From Chloroflexota bacterium (lineage in GTDB: Bacteria > Chloroflexota > Anaerolineae > UBA4142), in the NCBI GenBank assembly GCA_016208315.1, contig JACQYF010000176.1:1-64000 (forward strand): a stretch of DNA of 64,000 nt, in the 5' to 3' direction. The notes below the pieces were generated by a model. The model was not told the DNA's origin. It saw nothing but the letters and a program-made list of their open reading frames with translations, and ran no database searches. How positions within the stretch are numbered: position 1 is the stretch's first letter; each line of letters begins with the position of its first letter. Below, piece after piece: positions 7,971-18,097 of the stretch. The position numbers and the translations under genes are program-made.

Positions 7971-9245
7971 TTACCGTTTCGCCAATTCACGGTCCTCGTA
8001 CGCTTTGATCTCATTCATCAACGCCATTCCGACGGGAACGCCTTGCCGCAAGCAATAATAGTCCCACACCGCGCCGAACGGCAGGCCCTTGAGTTCTTCC
8101 AAGAGCGCGAGGCGTGCCGTGTAATCCCCCGTCACTTCCAGCAGACGCAACTGATCGCTTGGCTCGAGCAGCGCAAGCAAGAGGGCGCGCAGGGCGTTGC
8201 GCGCGCCGATCACCCACGCCGCAATGCGATTGATGCTCGCATCGAAATAGTCCAAGCCGATGTGGACGCGATCCAAATATCCGCCGCGCACCAGTTCTTG
8301 CGCGATGGCTTGCAGGTCATCGGAAAAAGTGACGACGTGATCGCTGTCCCAACGCACGCCGCGACTAAGGTGCAGCAGCGCCTCGTTCACAAACATCAGC
8401 ACCGCCGACAACTTGTCCGCGATCGTTTCGGTCGGATGAAAGTGTCCGGAATCGAGCGTGAGCAGCACGCGATTCGTAATCGCATAGCCCAAATAGAACT
8501 CGTGCGAACCGACGACGTAACTTTCCGAGCCAAGCCCAAACAACTTGCCCTCGACCGCGTCGAGATTGAACGCGGGGTCTATCTTCTCGGCCAGAATCGT
8601 ATCGAGCGAATTTCTTAACAACTCGCGCGGCGTCCGCCGATTGGCGGGCGTATCTTTGAGTCCATCGGGAATCCAGATGTTGGTGATGCACGTCGTCCCC
8701 AGGGCGCGCCCAAACGCTTCGCCGATTTTGCGGCACGCGATGCAATGTTCGATCCAGAAATTGCGAATGTCCTTGTTGTAACTCGCCAGCGTAAACCCGC
8801 TGGCCGCATTCGGATGCGAGAACAGCGAGGGATTGAAATCGAGACCGTGATGATTGGCTTTCGCCCATTCGCTCCACGCGGCAAAATGTTCGGGGCGCAG
8901 TGCGTTGCGCTCGACGCGCGCGCCGTTCGTCTCGGCGTACAGCGCGTGCAAATTCAAGCGATGCTGACCGGGGATGAGGCGATACGCTTGATCCAAATCG
9001 CCGCGCAGTTCGCCGGCGTTGCGCGCTTTGCCCGGATAATTGCCCGTCGCCGCAATGCCGCCGCTCAACGCTTCGCCCCTGTTTTCAAAACCGCTCACAT
9101 CATCGCCTTGCCAGCAATGCAGACTCAATGCAATGGACGCAAGCGCCGCGATGGCGCGGTCCGTGGCAACACCCAATCCGGCGTAACGCTCTTGGGCGAG
9201 CGCGTAGGCGTCTTGAATTTGCTTTTCGCTTGGCGAGTGATTCAC
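7971..9245 (-). CDS. rhaA: L-rhamnose isomerase
   Basis: A 424-residue protein, close to the roughly 419 residues of the E. coli enzyme, that converts L-rhamnose to L-rhamnulose in the cytoplasm. The family's metal- and substrate-binding stretch is present (GSHEFYLGYAITNRVLL, then LDSGHFHPTETIADKLSAVL, with the Asp and His ligands), as is WQGDDVSGFE near the N-terminus and NIWIPDGLKDTPANR in the middle. It is the last gene of a minus-strand catabolic operon and follows rhaM by 46 bases. No rhamnulokinase or rhamnulose-1-phosphate aldolase is seen in the window. Confidence 0.95.
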   Translation of the reverse strand: MNHSPSEKQIQDAYALAQERYAGLGVATDRAIAALASIALSLHCWQGDDVSGFENRGEALSGGIAATGNYPGKARNAGELRGDLDQAYRLIPGQHRLNLHALYAETNGARVERNALRPEHFAAWSEWAKANHHGLDFNPSLFSHPNAASGFTLASYNKDIRNFWIEHCIACRKIGEAFGRALGTTCITNIWIPDGLKDTPANRRTPRELLRNSLDTILAEKIDPAFNLDAVEGKLFGLGSESYVVGSHEFYLGYAITNRVLLTLDSGHFHPTETIADKLSAVLMFVNEALLHLSRGVRWDSDHVVTFSDDLQAIAQELVRGGYLDRVHIGLDYFDASINRIAAWVIGARNALRALLLALLEPSDQLRLLEVTGDYTARLALLEELKGLPFGAVWDYYCLRQGVPVGMALMNEIKAYEDRELAKR

Positions 9246-9291
9246 TAGTCCTCCGATAATCGTTCGTACGCTTCATCCGACCATCGCGGTT

Positions 9292-9615
9292 CTAATCGAG
9301 ATGAAAGACCTCTTGCAGTTCGATCATGCTTTCGTCCGCGTGCGCGCCGCCGAGGTTTTCAAAATACGGCGCCATGAACTCTTGCCATTTGGCGTTGATT
9401 TCTTCGCTTGCCATTCCCGCCAAAGCCGCTTGAAAACTATCGGGCGTTTCGAAATAGCCAAACAGCAAACCATCGTCGCGTATGAAGAGCGAATAGTTGT
9501 GCCAGCCGGCGCGGCGCAACGCCGCGAGCATTTCGGGCCATACATTTTTGTGGCGCGCTTTGTACTCTTCGATTGTGTCCTGGCGCACTTGAAGCAAGAA
9601 TCCAACTCGGCGCAT
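9292..9615 (-). CDS. rhaM: L-rhamnose mutarotase
   Basis: A 107-residue member of the RhaM family (E. coli protein about 104 residues) that interconverts alpha and beta L-rhamnopyranose to feed the isomerase. The family signature is clear: MRRVGFLLQVR at the N-terminus, YKARHKNVWPEMLAALRRAG, YSLFI, and a C-terminal EVFHLD. The ATG at 9615 is preferred over the upstream GTG at 9630 because GGAGG lies six bases before it. It precedes rhaA. Confidence 0.93.
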   Translation of the reverse strand: MRRVGFLLQVRQDTIEEYKARHKNVWPEMLAALRRAGWHNYSLFIRDDGLLFGYFETPDSFQAALAGMASEEINAKWQEFMAPYFENLGGAHADESMIELQEVFHLD

Positions 9616-9637
9616 CAACATCCTCCGCACATGTAGG

Positions 9638-9687
9638 GCAAGTTGCTAACTTGCCTGGAGATGCAAGTTGCTAACTTGCCTGGAGAT
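9638..9687. repeat. Two tandem 25-bp repeats with internal palindrome
   Basis: Identical 25-bp units at 9638-9662 and 9663-9687 each contain the palindrome CAAGTTGCTAACTTG. The second unit overlaps the 3' end of the GH105 gene and provides its last codons and TAG stop. Confidence 0.9.
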
Positions 9688-10750
9688 ATTCGACGATTAG
9701 CATGAGCGTCAGCCCCTGACCGTACAACGTCGGGTAACGCGACAGTTCGTTGTAATCCTCAATCGCATTCATGATCGGCGTTCCGCCCGATACGCCGGCG
9801 ACTGCGCCGGTCGCATCTATCTTGTGCAGGATACCTTCCAACGCTTTTTCGACGACGGGCATGTACGCCGCCTCGATGATCCTTTGATGGATTGACTTTA
9901 AGATGCCGCACGCGATCCCTGCGCTGCCCGATGTTTCCTGATAAAAGCTGGGGCGATCCATCACCGTGTGCCACAAGCCGTTGCCGGCCTGAAATTTTTG
10001 CAGACCGGCGACGAGGCGGCGATAGCGTTGCGTAATTTCAGCGGGGATTGGAATCAGCTCGGCGATCTCGCCCAGGATGAGGGGCGCGCCAAGCGTGATC
10101 CACGCGTTCCCGCGCGTCCAGCGCGCGCCCGATTTGTGATTCTGGTCCGCGCAAAAATAACCGTGGAACAGAACGCCCGTCGCTGGGTCTTGCAAGTACT
10201 GGAGATGAAGCGACAATTGCTGCGCCGCTTCTTGCGCGAGAATTTTATCGCCGGTCAGCTTGCCCAAGCGCGCCAAGAACAGCACGACCATAAAAACCGT
10301 GTCGGCCCACATTTGTTCGGCGAGATCGCCGCCGTGCTGGAAGGCGCCCGTTTGCGTGCGAATCGAATTCCGCCTGATCCAAGCGCCGTACTCGACCGCG
10401 GTATCGAGATAATACTGCTCACCCGTGCGGCGATACATCGCCGGAAAAATCGAAAACGGCGTCATCTTGTTGACGTGCTGAAATTTGACCGCCTTGTGCT
10501 TGTTGCGCTGAATCCAATCACTCAAATAATCGAGAATGTCTTGCCGTTGGCAAAAATCATAGTACGCCGAAATCGCATTGACGCCGACCCCAGGATTCCA
10601 ATCCCAATTGTCAATGTTCATCCCCCACGATACGGGGTCTACATCGAATTTGTTCAGCAACTCGGAGGGACCCGCATGTTGGGCGATCATGTACCGGTAA
10701 AGCCGTTCCGCCGTTTCAAGCAAACTCGATTTGTTTTGTGAGATGCTCAT
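9671..10750 (-). CDS. GH105-type unsaturated uronyl hydrolase
   Basis: A 359-residue (alpha/alpha)6-barrel protein of glycoside hydrolase family 105/88, which removes 4,5-unsaturated galacturonyl or glucuronyl residues left by polysaccharide lyases. The catalytic-Asp segment is seen as LAEQMWADTVFMVVLFLARL, as in the YteR family, with later SGARWTRGNAW and QETSGSAG typical of the fold. The ATG at 10750 is chosen because GAGAGG precedes it by seven bases; a GTG at 10777 overlapping the xylB stop would add nine residues. With rhamnose genes downstream, rhamnogalacturonan disaccharides are the likely substrate. Its C-terminus comes from a palindromic repeat. Confidence 0.88.
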   Translation of the reverse strand: MSISQNKSSLLETAERLYRYMIAQHAGPSELLNKFDVDPVSWGMNIDNWDWNPGVGVNAISAYYDFCQRQDILDYLSDWIQRNKHKAVKFQHVNKMTPFSIFPAMYRRTGEQYYLDTAVEYGAWIRRNSIRTQTGAFQHGGDLAEQMWADTVFMVVLFLARLGKLTGDKILAQEAAQQLSLHLQYLQDPATGVLFHGYFCADQNHKSGARWTRGNAWITLGAPLILGEIAELIPIPAEITQRYRRLVAGLQKFQAGNGLWHTVMDRPSFYQETSGSAGIACGILKSIHQRIIEAAYMPVVEKALEGILHKIDATGAVAGVSGGTPIMNAIEDYNELSRYPTLYGQGLTLMLIVEYLQAS

Positions 10751-10768
10751 ACGTTGCCTCTCGCCTTT

Positions 10769-10801
10769 AGACTTCACAAGTCTTGGAGACTTCGGAAGTC
10801 T
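10769..10801. repeat. Palindromic AGACTTC repeat at the xylB 3' end
   Basis: Two neighbouring palindromes, GACTTCACAAGTC-like and GACTTCGGAAGTC, separated by TTGGA. They encode the last residues (FRSLQDL) and the TGA stop of xylulokinase. Confidence 0.7.
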
Positions 10802-12330
10802 GCGACCACGCGCGCCAAAGCGTCAAACTCGGCTATGAGCGCAGGATACAGCGCGCGATAGCGCGGATAATATTCCGCATAGATTGATCTGGCATCGCTC
10901 GGCTGGTCACGGCTCGTCGTTTGGATGACCGCATCGCACGCCGATTCGACGTCGCGATAAACGCCCGCCCCAACTCCCGCGAGCAGCGCCGCGCCATACG
11001 CCGCGCCTTCGGTAACATTCACCGTGACGATTTCCGCATCGAAGACATCGGCGAGAATCTGCCGCCACAGTGCGCTGCGCGCCCCACCGCCAGAGGCGCG
11101 AACCTGGGTGGGCGTGATGCCGAGCGCGCGCATCAATTCGAGCGAATCGCGCAAGCCATAGCTCACGCCCTCAAGCACGGCGCGCGTGAGGTGCGCCTTG
11201 GTGTGGCGCACGGTCAAGCCGACGAATGCGCCGCGCGCATTCGGATCGGGATAGGGTGTGCGTTCGCCGGTGAGGTACGGCAAAAAGAGCAAGCCCTCGC
11301 AACCGGCCGGCGCGGTGCCCGCCGCGCGCGTCAACACATCGTAGGCGTCTTGATTCGTTTCTGCGGCAATCGCCTTTTCGTGCGCGCCGAGCGCATCACG
11401 ATACCAGCGGAAACTGCCCGCCGCCGAAAGCATCACGCCCATCAAGTGCCACTTGCCTGGCGCCGCGTGACAAAATGCGTGCAAGCGTCCTTGCGGTTCG
11501 ATGCGATACTCGTCGCTCTGCGCGAACACCACCCCCGACGTGCCGAGCGTTGCCGACACAATTCCTGAACGCACGATGCCCGTCCCGATCGCGCCCGCCG
11601 CTTGATCGCCGCCTCCGCCAACCACCGGCGTTCCTTCGATCAACCCCGTCGCGCGCGCGGCATCGGCGGAAATCTTGGCGCTGACGACGGGCGACTCGGT
11701 CACTTCTGGCATCCACGCCCGCGGAATGTCGAGCGCGCGCAACATCTCCTCCGACCACGCGCGCTGGCCGACGTCGAATAACGACGTGCCAGACGAATCC
11801 GAAACATCGCTAAAGAATTCGCCCGTCAGTTTGTAGCGCGCGTAATCCTTGGGCAAGAGAATCTTTGCGACGCGGCGATAGACCTCGGGTTCGTTTTCGC
11901 GCACCCATAATATTTTGGGCGCGGTGAATCCGGTCAACACGGGATTGCCCGTCAATTGCAAGACCCGTTCCGCGCCGAGGCGCGCGGTGATTTCGTCGCA
12001 TTGCTTTTGCGTGCGCTGATCGTTCCACAAGATGCACGGACGTAATGGCTCGCCGTGCGCGTCGAGCAGCGTCGCGCCGTGCATTTGTCCCGTCAGTCCG
12101 ATGGCGGCAATGTCTTTGGGATTGATGCGCGATTTTTCCAACACGCCGCGAATGCTATGCGTGGTTCCGTCCCAAAAGAGCGATGCGGCTTGCTCGCTCC
12201 ACAACGGGTGCGGCGTTTCAAAAGGATATTCGGTTGCCACGACGGCGACCACCGCGCCGCGCTCGTCAATCAACAACGCCTTGGTCGCCGTGGTCGAAAC
12301 GTCAATGCCTAAGAGAAAACTTGACATCAT
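10774..12330 (-). CDS. xylB: Xylulokinase (FGGY family)
   Basis: About 518 residues, typical of FGGY kinases. It phosphorylates D-xylulose to xylulose-5-phosphate. Visible motifs: N-terminal phosphate-binding LLGIDVSTTATKALLID, IGLTGQMHGATLLD, ILWNDQRT, VVGGGGDQAAGAIGTG, LPYLTGERTPYPDP and the C-terminal ASGGGARSALWRQILADV. The start at 12330 overlaps the GH3 stop by one base (TAATG), which rules out the longer upstream frame. It sits between GH3 and GH105 genes and near xylA, so xylose is the likely substrate; FGGY kinases can be promiscuous, and no separate rhamnulokinase is present in the window. Confidence 0.93.
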   Translation of the reverse strand: MMSSFLLGIDVSTTATKALLIDERGAVVAVVATEYPFETPHPLWSEQAASLFWDGTTHSIRGVLEKSRINPKDIAAIGLTGQMHGATLLDAHGEPLRPCILWNDQRTQKQCDEITARLGAERVLQLTGNPVLTGFTAPKILWVRENEPEVYRRVAKILLPKDYARYKLTGEFFSDVSDSSGTSLFDVGQRAWSEEMLRALDIPRAWMPEVTESPVVSAKISADAARATGLIEGTPVVGGGGDQAAGAIGTGIVRSGIVSATLGTSGVVFAQSDEYRIEPQGRLHAFCHAAPGKWHLMGVMLSAAGSFRWYRDALGAHEKAIAAETNQDAYDVLTRAAGTAPAGCEGLLFLPYLTGERTPYPDPNARGAFVGLTVRHTKAHLTRAVLEGVSYGLRDSLELMRALGITPTQVRASGGGARSALWRQILADVFDAEIVTVNVTEGAAYGAALLAGVGAGVYRDVESACDAVIQTTSRDQPSDARSIYAEYYPRYRALYPALIAEFDALARVVADFRSLQDL

Positions 12331-14675
12331 TATTGAACCCGCGTCGCGCAACCAAAGATCCGCCGCGCGACCATCCGTTTCGGTCCTGAAATCACGAACG
12401 AACCGTTCAACCGAATGTCGTGCGATGAACTGCCGATCATCACCTGAATCGTCCCCGGTTCGACGACGAGCTGCATCGCTTCATCGTGAAAGGCGAGCAG
12501 GTCAAGCGGCAATTCAAAGACGATGGCGCGTGTTTCGCCCGGCGCAAGACCCACGCGCTGGAATCCTTTCAGCTCTTTGACGGGACGCGGCGCCGATGCG
12601 ACCTCATCGCGAATGTACAACTGCATCACCTCGTCGCCCGCGCGCTGGCCCACGTTCTTGATGTCCGCGCTGATGGTGACGCACGCATCTGCCGCATCGA
12701 TTTTCAAATTCGAATACTCGAACTTGGTGCAGCTCAAGCCGTGACCGAACGGAAAGAGCGGCGTCACCGGCAGTTCGACGTAATCGGTGTGCCAGGTGGA
12801 TCGCCCGCCCGATGGCTTGTGATTGTAAAACGTCGGAATCTGTCCGACGGCACGGGCCCAAGTCATTGTCAGTTTGCCGCCAGGATTCACATCGCCAAAC
12901 AAAACATTGGCGACCGCGGCGCCCCCTTCTTCGCCGGGGAGCCACGCTTCGACAACCGCTGGAATATGCTCTGCGATCCACGGAATCGCCAGCGGGCGAC
13001 CGTTCACGAGCACGACGACAGTGGGCTTGCCTAGCGCCGCAATCGCTTGTACCAATTCCTGCTGCGCGCCCGGCAACCCCAGCTCGGCGCGGTCGCGCGA
13101 TTCACCGCTCGTGCAATTGAGCGATAGACCCGACTTGTCGCCGACGACGAGAACGACCACCTCGGCTTGCTGCGCCGCTTGGACCGCTTGGTCGAATCCG
13201 GATTTATCGGCGTCGTTGACCGCGCACCCTGGCGCAAAGAGCACGCGCGTGTCAGGCGAAACCTTTTCGCGAATCGCATCGAGAATCGTATGAATTTGGA
13301 CTGTGCCAGGAACGATACCGTTGGATTGCGGATCGCATTTGAGCCGCGTCGCCAGTTCGGGATGTCCTTCCAACAGCGTCTCGACGTGCGCGGGATGCGT
13401 ATAGTCGCCGAGCAAATGGCGCGCTTGATTCGCGTTCGGTCCGATGACGGCGATGCTTTTGATCGTTTTGGCGAGCGGCAACACATCGCCGTCGTTCTTT
13501 AACAGCACGATGCTTTGCTCGGCGATGCGGCGCGCGAGTTGACGCTGCGCGGGTGTCTCGTACACGGCCATCACGCGCTCGACGGCGACATACGGATTTT
13601 CAAATAGACCCAATTCGAACTTTTTCCGCAAGATGCGTTCGACCGACGTATTGAGCAACTCTTCGTGCACTAATCCCGATTTCACGGCTTGCCTCAGCGG
13701 CGCGCCGTTGCATTTCGTTTCCGGCAATTCGACATCAATGCCCGCGTTCAACGCGAGATGCGCCGCGTGCGCTTCGTCGGCGGCGACGTGATGAAAATCG
13801 TACAGCATCGAAATCGCGCGATAGTCCGAGACGACCGGACCATCGAAGCCAATTTCGCCGCGCAAGAGATCGGTCAGAATCGCGCGCGACGACGCGACGA
13901 CGACGCCGTCGAGTTCCGAGTACGCGTTCATCATTGAAGCCAGATGCGCTTCTTGAACTACGGCTTGGAACGGCATCAGAATCACGTCGCGCAGTTCACG
14001 CGGACCGATGTGGACGGGCGTGCAATTCATCCCCGCTTCGGAAATCCCATGACCGAGAAAATGTTTGCCCGTTGCCATCACACCGTCGCGCAAACTGTCA
14101 CCTTGCAAGCCGCGGACATAGGCGATGCCCATTTGCGAGGCGAGCAACGGGTCTTCGCCAAATGTTTCTTCGACGCGACCCCAGCGTGGATCGCGCGCCA
14201 CGTCCAACACGGGCGCAAGTCCTTGATGCGCTCCCACCGCGCGCATTTGGGCGCGAATCACGTTCGTCATTTGCTCCGCGAGTTCGGGCATCCACGTGCT
14301 CGCCAGTCCGATGATTTGCGGAAAGCACGTCGCGCCGAGCGCCATATAGCCGCCGCAGCATTCTTCGTGGACGATGGCGGGAATGCCGAGGCGCGTCTGA
14401 TGGACGAGATACGCTTGAATCGCATTCGCCATTTTCGCGCTCTCGACCGGGGCAAGCGTGCTGCCGCCGCCCACGCGCGTAATTTGTCCGATGCCTTGTC
14501 CCATCCACGCCGCGGCGTGCGGTTCCGACAAACCGTGCTCGTCCTGCAATTGATATACCCAGCACGAACCCAGCTGCGCGATTTTTTCGTCGAGGGTCAT
14601 CCGCGCCATCAAATCATGAACGCGCTCGGCGATGGTATGGGATAGGTCTTTGTAAATTGGAAGGGTGTCGTTCAT
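12330..14675 (-). CDS. GH3 beta-xylosidase / beta-glucosidase
   Basis: A 781-residue glycoside hydrolase family 3 enzyme without a signal peptide, so probably cytoplasmic and acting on imported oligosaccharides. Seen in order: N-terminal TIM barrel ([32 protein letters not shown]-type segment, TGKHFLGHG), nucleophile region ([17 protein letters not shown]), then the beta-sandwich ([40 protein letters not shown]) and a C-terminal FnIII-like domain ([18 protein letters not shown]). It overlaps xylA upstream by 4 bases and xylB downstream by 1. Company with xylA/xylB favours beta-xylosidase. Confidence 0.92.
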   Translation of the reverse strand: MNDTLPIYKDLSHTIAERVHDLMARMTLDEKIAQLGSCWVYQLQDEHGLSEPHAAAWMGQGIGQITRVGGGSTLAPVESAKMANAIQAYLVHQTRLGIPAIVHEECCGGYMALGATCFPQIIGLASTWMPELAEQMTNVIRAQMRAVGAHQGLAPVLDVARDPRWGRVEETFGEDPLLASQMGIAYVRGLQGDSLRDGVMATGKHFLGHGISEAGMNCTPVHIGPRELRDVILMPFQAVVQEAHLASMMNAYSELDGVVVASSRAILTDLLRGEIGFDGPVVSDYRAISMLYDFHHVAADEAHAAHLALNAGIDVELPETKCNGAPLRQAVKSGLVHEELLNTSVERILRKKFELGLFENPYVAVERVMAVYETPAQRQLARRIAEQSIVLLKNDGDVLPLAKTIKSIAVIGPNANQARHLLGDYTHPAHVETLLEGHPELATRLKCDPQSNGIVPGTVQIHTILDAIREKVSPDTRVLFAPGCAVNDADKSGFDQAVQAAQQAEVVVLVVGDKSGLSLNCTSGESRDRAELGLPGAQQELVQAIAALGKPTVVVLVNGRPLAIPWIAEHIPAVVEAWLPGEEGGAAVANVLFGDVNPGGKLTMTWARAVGQIPTFYNHKPSGGRSTWHTDYVELPVTPLFPFGHGLSCTKFEYSNLKIDAADACVTISADIKNVGQRAGDEVMQLYIRDEVASAPRPVKELKGFQRVGLAPGETRAIVFELPLDLLAFHDEAMQLVVEPGTIQVMIGSSSHDIRLNGSFVISGPKRMVARRIFGCATRVQ

Positions 14676-15841
14676 CGCACACCCATCAACAAATCGAACA
14701 CCAGCTGATCGAGTCGTTCGTAATGCATACCACGACTGCCCAACGTGATGCGGTCGAACGTGTGCGCTTTCAGCGCAGTGGCTTTTTCGCTCGAGTACGG
14801 ACCGAAGAATTGTGCCATCGCCGAATCGCCGGCATGGATTTCTTTCAGCAGGGCTTGAATTCCCGCATCGGCGTTATAGCGCGCCGCTTTGTCTTTCAAG
14901 ATGAGATACGTGCGCATACAACCGCGCGCAAAGTCCTTAACGCCTTCCGCGTCCTCGGTGCGATAAGCGTGCGCGTCGAAATGACGCGAGCCAGCATAGC
15001 CGACGTCTTCCAAGAATTTCACCAGGAAAAAACTCTGCTTCATGTTGTGCGAGCCAAATCGGAAATCCTGATCGTAGCGGCAGAAATTTTGATCGTTCAA
15101 ATCAATGTGGAACAATTTGCCCGCATCCCACGCTTGCGCGACGGCGTGCATGAAATTGAGTCCCGCCATTTGCTCGTGCGCCATTTCGGGATTGACGCCG
15201 ACCATGTCGGGATGATCGAGCGTGGCGATAAAGCCCAGCATCGCGCCCGTCGTCGGCAGATAAATGTCGCCGCGCGGCTCGTTCGGTTTCGCTTCGAGCG
15301 CGAATTTCAAATCGTAGCGCTGGTCACGGACATACTCGCACAGAAAGTTGATCGCCTCGCGAAACCGCTTGCCGGCATCGAGCGGATTCTTCGCCGCATC
15401 GCTTTCGCTGCCTTCGCGTCCGCCCCAAAAGACGTACACCCTTGCGCCGAGTTCCACGCCCAGATCAATGGCGCGCATCGTCTTGTGTAACGCATACGCG
15501 CGCACCGCGGCGTCGTTCGCGGTGAACGCGCCATCCTTGAACACCGGATCGCTAAACAAGTTCGTCGTCGCCATCGGCACGACGATCCCATTTTCCTGCA
15601 ATGCCTTTTTGAATTCGGCGACGATACGGTCGCGCTCGGCTGCGGTAGCATCAATAGGCACCAGATCGTTGTCGTGCAAATTCACGCCGTACGCGCCAAT
15701 TTCGGCAAGCAGATGCACGATTTCCACCGGAGACAGTTTGCGGCGCACGGGTTGTCCAAACGCATCGCCGCCAGGATTGCCGACGGTCCATAGACCAAAA
15801 GTGAAACGATGTTCGGGTTGGGGTTGAAATGAATCAGGCAT
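14672..15841 (-). CDS. xylA: Xylose isomerase, short (class I) type
   Basis: A 389-residue TIM-barrel isomerase, the length of the actinobacterial class I form rather than the roughly 440-residue class II form. It converts D-xylose to D-xylulose with two divalent metals. Motifs: [15 protein letters not shown], the catalytic His in [24 protein letters not shown], metal ligands in [34 protein letters not shown] and [19 protein letters not shown]. The gene overlaps the GH3 start by 4 bases, indicating coupled translation. With xylB it gives the classical isomerase route. Confidence 0.95.
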   Translation of the reverse strand: MPDSFQPQPEHRFTFGLWTVGNPGGDAFGQPVRRKLSPVEIVHLLAEIGAYGVNLHDNDLVPIDATAAERDRIVAEFKKALQENGIVVPMATTNLFSDPVFKDGAFTANDAAVRAYALHKTMRAIDLGVELGARVYVFWGGREGSESDAAKNPLDAGKRFREAINFLCEYVRDQRYDLKFALEAKPNEPRGDIYLPTTGAMLGFIATLDHPDMVGVNPEMAHEQMAGLNFMHAVAQAWDAGKLFHIDLNDQNFCRYDQDFRFGSHNMKQSFFLVKFLEDVGYAGSRHFDAHAYRTEDAEGVKDFARGCMRTYLILKDKAARYNADAGIQALLKEIHAGDSAMAQFFGPYSSEKATALKAHTFDRITLGSRGMHYERLDQLVFDLLMGVR

Positions 15842-15861
15842 TTTGTTTGTTCCTAACTTTG

Positions 15862-17022
15862 CTACTTTTGATCGCTTGCTGCGCCGACAATGATTCCTTC
15901 ATCGGCGAAATTCTCGATGCTCTTGGTTTTTTGATGAAAGCGCGGCGCGTTCGCAAGGATACCTTCCGCTGCATAAAACGGATTGCTCGCCGTTAACGGT
16001 AATTTCACTTTGACATCATACGTCCCCGCATAGTAAATGGCCGTAATCAGTTCGAGGGTTCGTCTTCCGGCGTGACCGTCAACGAGCAATTCTGCGCTGC
16101 CTGCTAGCGCGGCGAGCACATTGGCGATTTGTCCGGTGTGTCCTTCGTATGCCAATGCGGGTAATTCATCGTGCAGCGATTGGATTTCCGTTTCCAAGAG
16201 CGGATTGGGTTCAGGGAACCCGTTTTCTCTTTGTGCCGATGCGATCACCTTCCACGGCGCGGCGATGGTCGCGCGTTCGCCTTGAATCACAAATTGCTGC
16301 GGCTCGCCGTGATGCGCAAGCGACGCGTTGATCTGACCAATGCCACCGTTGGCATAGCGGAGTATCGCGGTCGAAAAATCCTCGACCTCGGAATTGGCGT
16401 GCGCGATATTGGCGATGACCGCTTGCAGTTCGACCGGCATGCCGACGATCCATTGAAACAGGTCAACCTGGTGAACGGCATGATTGAGCGTACACCCACC
16501 GCCCTCTTTTTCCCATGTCCCGCGCCACCAGAGATCGTAATAATTCTGACCGCGCCACCAGAAAGAATCAACTTGGGCGTGAACAATCGTGCCGATGACA
16601 TTGCGCTCCACGATTTTTTTCAATTTCCAATTCGGCGTCTTGAACCGATTTTGCGCGACCACCGAAAGCAGTTTGCCGCGCGCTTGCGCAGCTTGTAGCA
16701 TCTGGTCGCATTCTTGCAGCGAGGTCGCCATCGGTTTTTCGACCAGCACATGCTTGCCCGCGTTGAGCAGATTGATGGCGATCTCGGCGTGAACGTACGG
16801 CGGCGTGCAGACCGAAGCCAGATCAAAGTTACCGTCGTTCAATAACGCGCGATGGTCATCGTAGACCTTGACCTCCAAGCCACATTTTTCCGCCTTACGG
16901 ACTGCTTTCTCTGGATAAATATCGCACAGCGCGACGATGCGACATTGCTCCGGGAATTGAAGATAGCCCCAAATGTGACTGTCCGAAATTCCGCCCGTTC
17001 CAATAATGGCAATGCGAATCAT
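15862..17022 (-). CDS. Gfo/Idh/MocA-family oxidoreductase
   Basis: A 386-residue NAD(P)-dependent sugar or inositol dehydrogenase-like protein. N-terminal Rossmann motif [15 protein letters not shown], the family's [11 protein letters not shown] segment with the catalytic Lys in EKP, then [20 protein letters not shown] carrying the usual His of the active site. The C-terminal alpha/beta domain has a typical length. The exact sugar is not deducible; in this operon, oxidation of xylose, rhamnose or a uronate-derived sugar is plausible. It lies 20 bases upstream of xylA and 46 bases downstream of a second, more divergent family member. Confidence 0.9.
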   Translation of the reverse strand: MIRIAIIGTGGISDSHIWGYLQFPEQCRIVALCDIYPEKAVRKAEKCGLEVKVYDDHRALLNDGNFDLASVCTPPYVHAEIAINLLNAGKHVLVEKPMATSLQECDQMLQAAQARGKLLSVVAQNRFKTPNWKLKKIVERNVIGTIVHAQVDSFWWRGQNYYDLWWRGTWEKEGGGCTLNHAVHQVDLFQWIVGMPVELQAVIANIAHANSEVEDFSTAILRYANGGIGQINASLAHHGEPQQFVIQGERATIAAPWKVIASAQRENGFPEPNPLLETEIQSLHDELPALAYEGHTGQIANVLAALAGSAELLVDGHAGRRTLELITAIYYAGTYDVKVKLPLTASNPFYAAEGILANAPRFHQKTKSIENFADEGIIVGAASDQK

Positions 17023-17034
17023 GAGTCTAGTCCT

Positions 17035-17073
17035 TTTAGATTTCCGAAGTTTCCCAAACTTCGGAAATCTAAA
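17035..17073. repeat. Perfect 18-bp inverted repeat, TTTCCGAAGTTT family
   Basis: Arms at 17035-17052 and 17056-17073 with loop CCC; each arm contains ATTTCCGAAGTTT or its complement. It overlaps the end of the second oxidoreductase and provides its TAG stop. The same core recurs in frame inside the 862-residue protein at 30733-30763. Confidence 0.9.
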
Positions 17074-18094
17074 CTCGCAAGTATCCCAACCGCTGCGCGT
17101 TCGCTTCCGCTTGCAGCGCGAGTTGCGACGCGAGAAAGCAATGCGCTTGCGGCATCGCCGTTTCGGTGCGATTCATAATATCGGCGATGAGTTGCCGACC
17201 GTAAGGCAAATCGTGCTGACTGCAATCGAGGTAGCGAATTTCTTGTTGATCTATCAGAAAGAGATGATCGCCGCCGGGGCGGCCCGCAAGGTCAATGTAC
17301 TTGCGGAGTTCGATGTAACCGTCCGTGCCGATTATCGTCAGGCGACCGTCGCCCCAGATGCCCAATCCTTGCGGCGTGAACCAATCGACGCGAACATAGC
17401 CGACGCCGTTGTCGCTCCGCAGCATCATATCGCCGAAATCTTCCAGCTCTGGAAATTGGGGGTGGTGGAAATTTGCGACCTGGGAAGCGACCACCTCGGC
17501 TTGCGACGAGCCGGTGAAGAATAGGAATTGGTCAACTTGATGCGACGCAATGTCTGTGAGGATGCCGCCATACTTGTCGCGTTGATAAAACCAATCGGGA
17601 CGCACGGGAGGATTGATGCGATGCGGACCCAAGCCCACCGTCTGCACGACTTTGCCGATGGCGCCGGCTTGAATCAACTCGCCTGCTTGCACGGCAGCGC
17701 GCACTTCGAGGCGCTCGCTGAAACAAATCGAGTAGATGCGTTGGGTTTCGGCTTGGACGCGGCGCGCCTCGGCAAGTTGTTCGAGCGTCGTAAAGCCGCG
17801 TTTGTCGCTCATGAAATCTTTGCCGTGTTTCATCACTATTATTCCCAGCGGCGCACGTTCGCACGGAATCGCGGAGGTGATGATGAGCTGAATCGTTTCA
17901 TCTTCCAAGATTTCTTTTGCGCTGCCAACCAAGCCGGCTTGCGGAAATGCGCTCGCAAACTCTGCGATCAGGTCGGGTTCGGTCGCATAGAACGAAACGA
18001 ATTCTGCGCCCGCCCGCAAAAGCAAGCGCGCCTGACCATAGATGTGATTGTGATTGATGCCAATCGCCGAAAAACGAACGGTGGGTTGACTCAT
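17069..18094 (-). CDS. Divergent Gfo/Idh/MocA-family oxidoreductase
   Basis: A 341-residue protein with the two-domain layout of the family (N-terminal Rossmann-like segment VRFSAIGINHNHIYGQARLL, dimerization/catalytic half with YGGILTDIASHQVDQFLFFT). The normal EKP tripeptide is replaced by SDKRG in MKHGKDFMSDKRGF, and the nucleotide-binding Gly motif reads IGINHNH, so the cofactor site is unusual. The His in SHQVDQF is retained. Three bases separate it from the upstream orphan gene. It may be an enzyme with altered chemistry (for example a lyase or dehydratase of 3-keto sugars, as known for some relatives) rather than a simple dehydrogenase; this is inference. Confidence 0.8.
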   Translation of the reverse strand: MSQPTVRFSAIGINHNHIYGQARLLLRAGAEFVSFYATEPDLIAEFASAFPQAGLVGSAKEILEDETIQLIITSAIPCERAPLGIIVMKHGKDFMSDKRGFTTLEQLAEARRVQAETQRIYSICFSERLEVRAAVQAGELIQAGAIGKVVQTVGLGPHRINPPVRPDWFYQRDKYGGILTDIASHQVDQFLFFTGSSQAEVVASQVANFHHPQFPELEDFGDMMLRSDNGVGYVRVDWFTPQGLGIWGDGRLTIIGTDGYIELRKYIDLAGRPGGDHLFLIDQQEIRYLDCSQHDLPYGRQLIADIMNRTETAMPQAHCFLASQLALQAEANAQRLGYLRV

Positions 18095-18097
18095 ACG

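Noticed and set aside
9638-9687. CRISPR-like direct repeats
   Set aside because: Only two abutting 25-bp units without spacers and no cas genes in the window.
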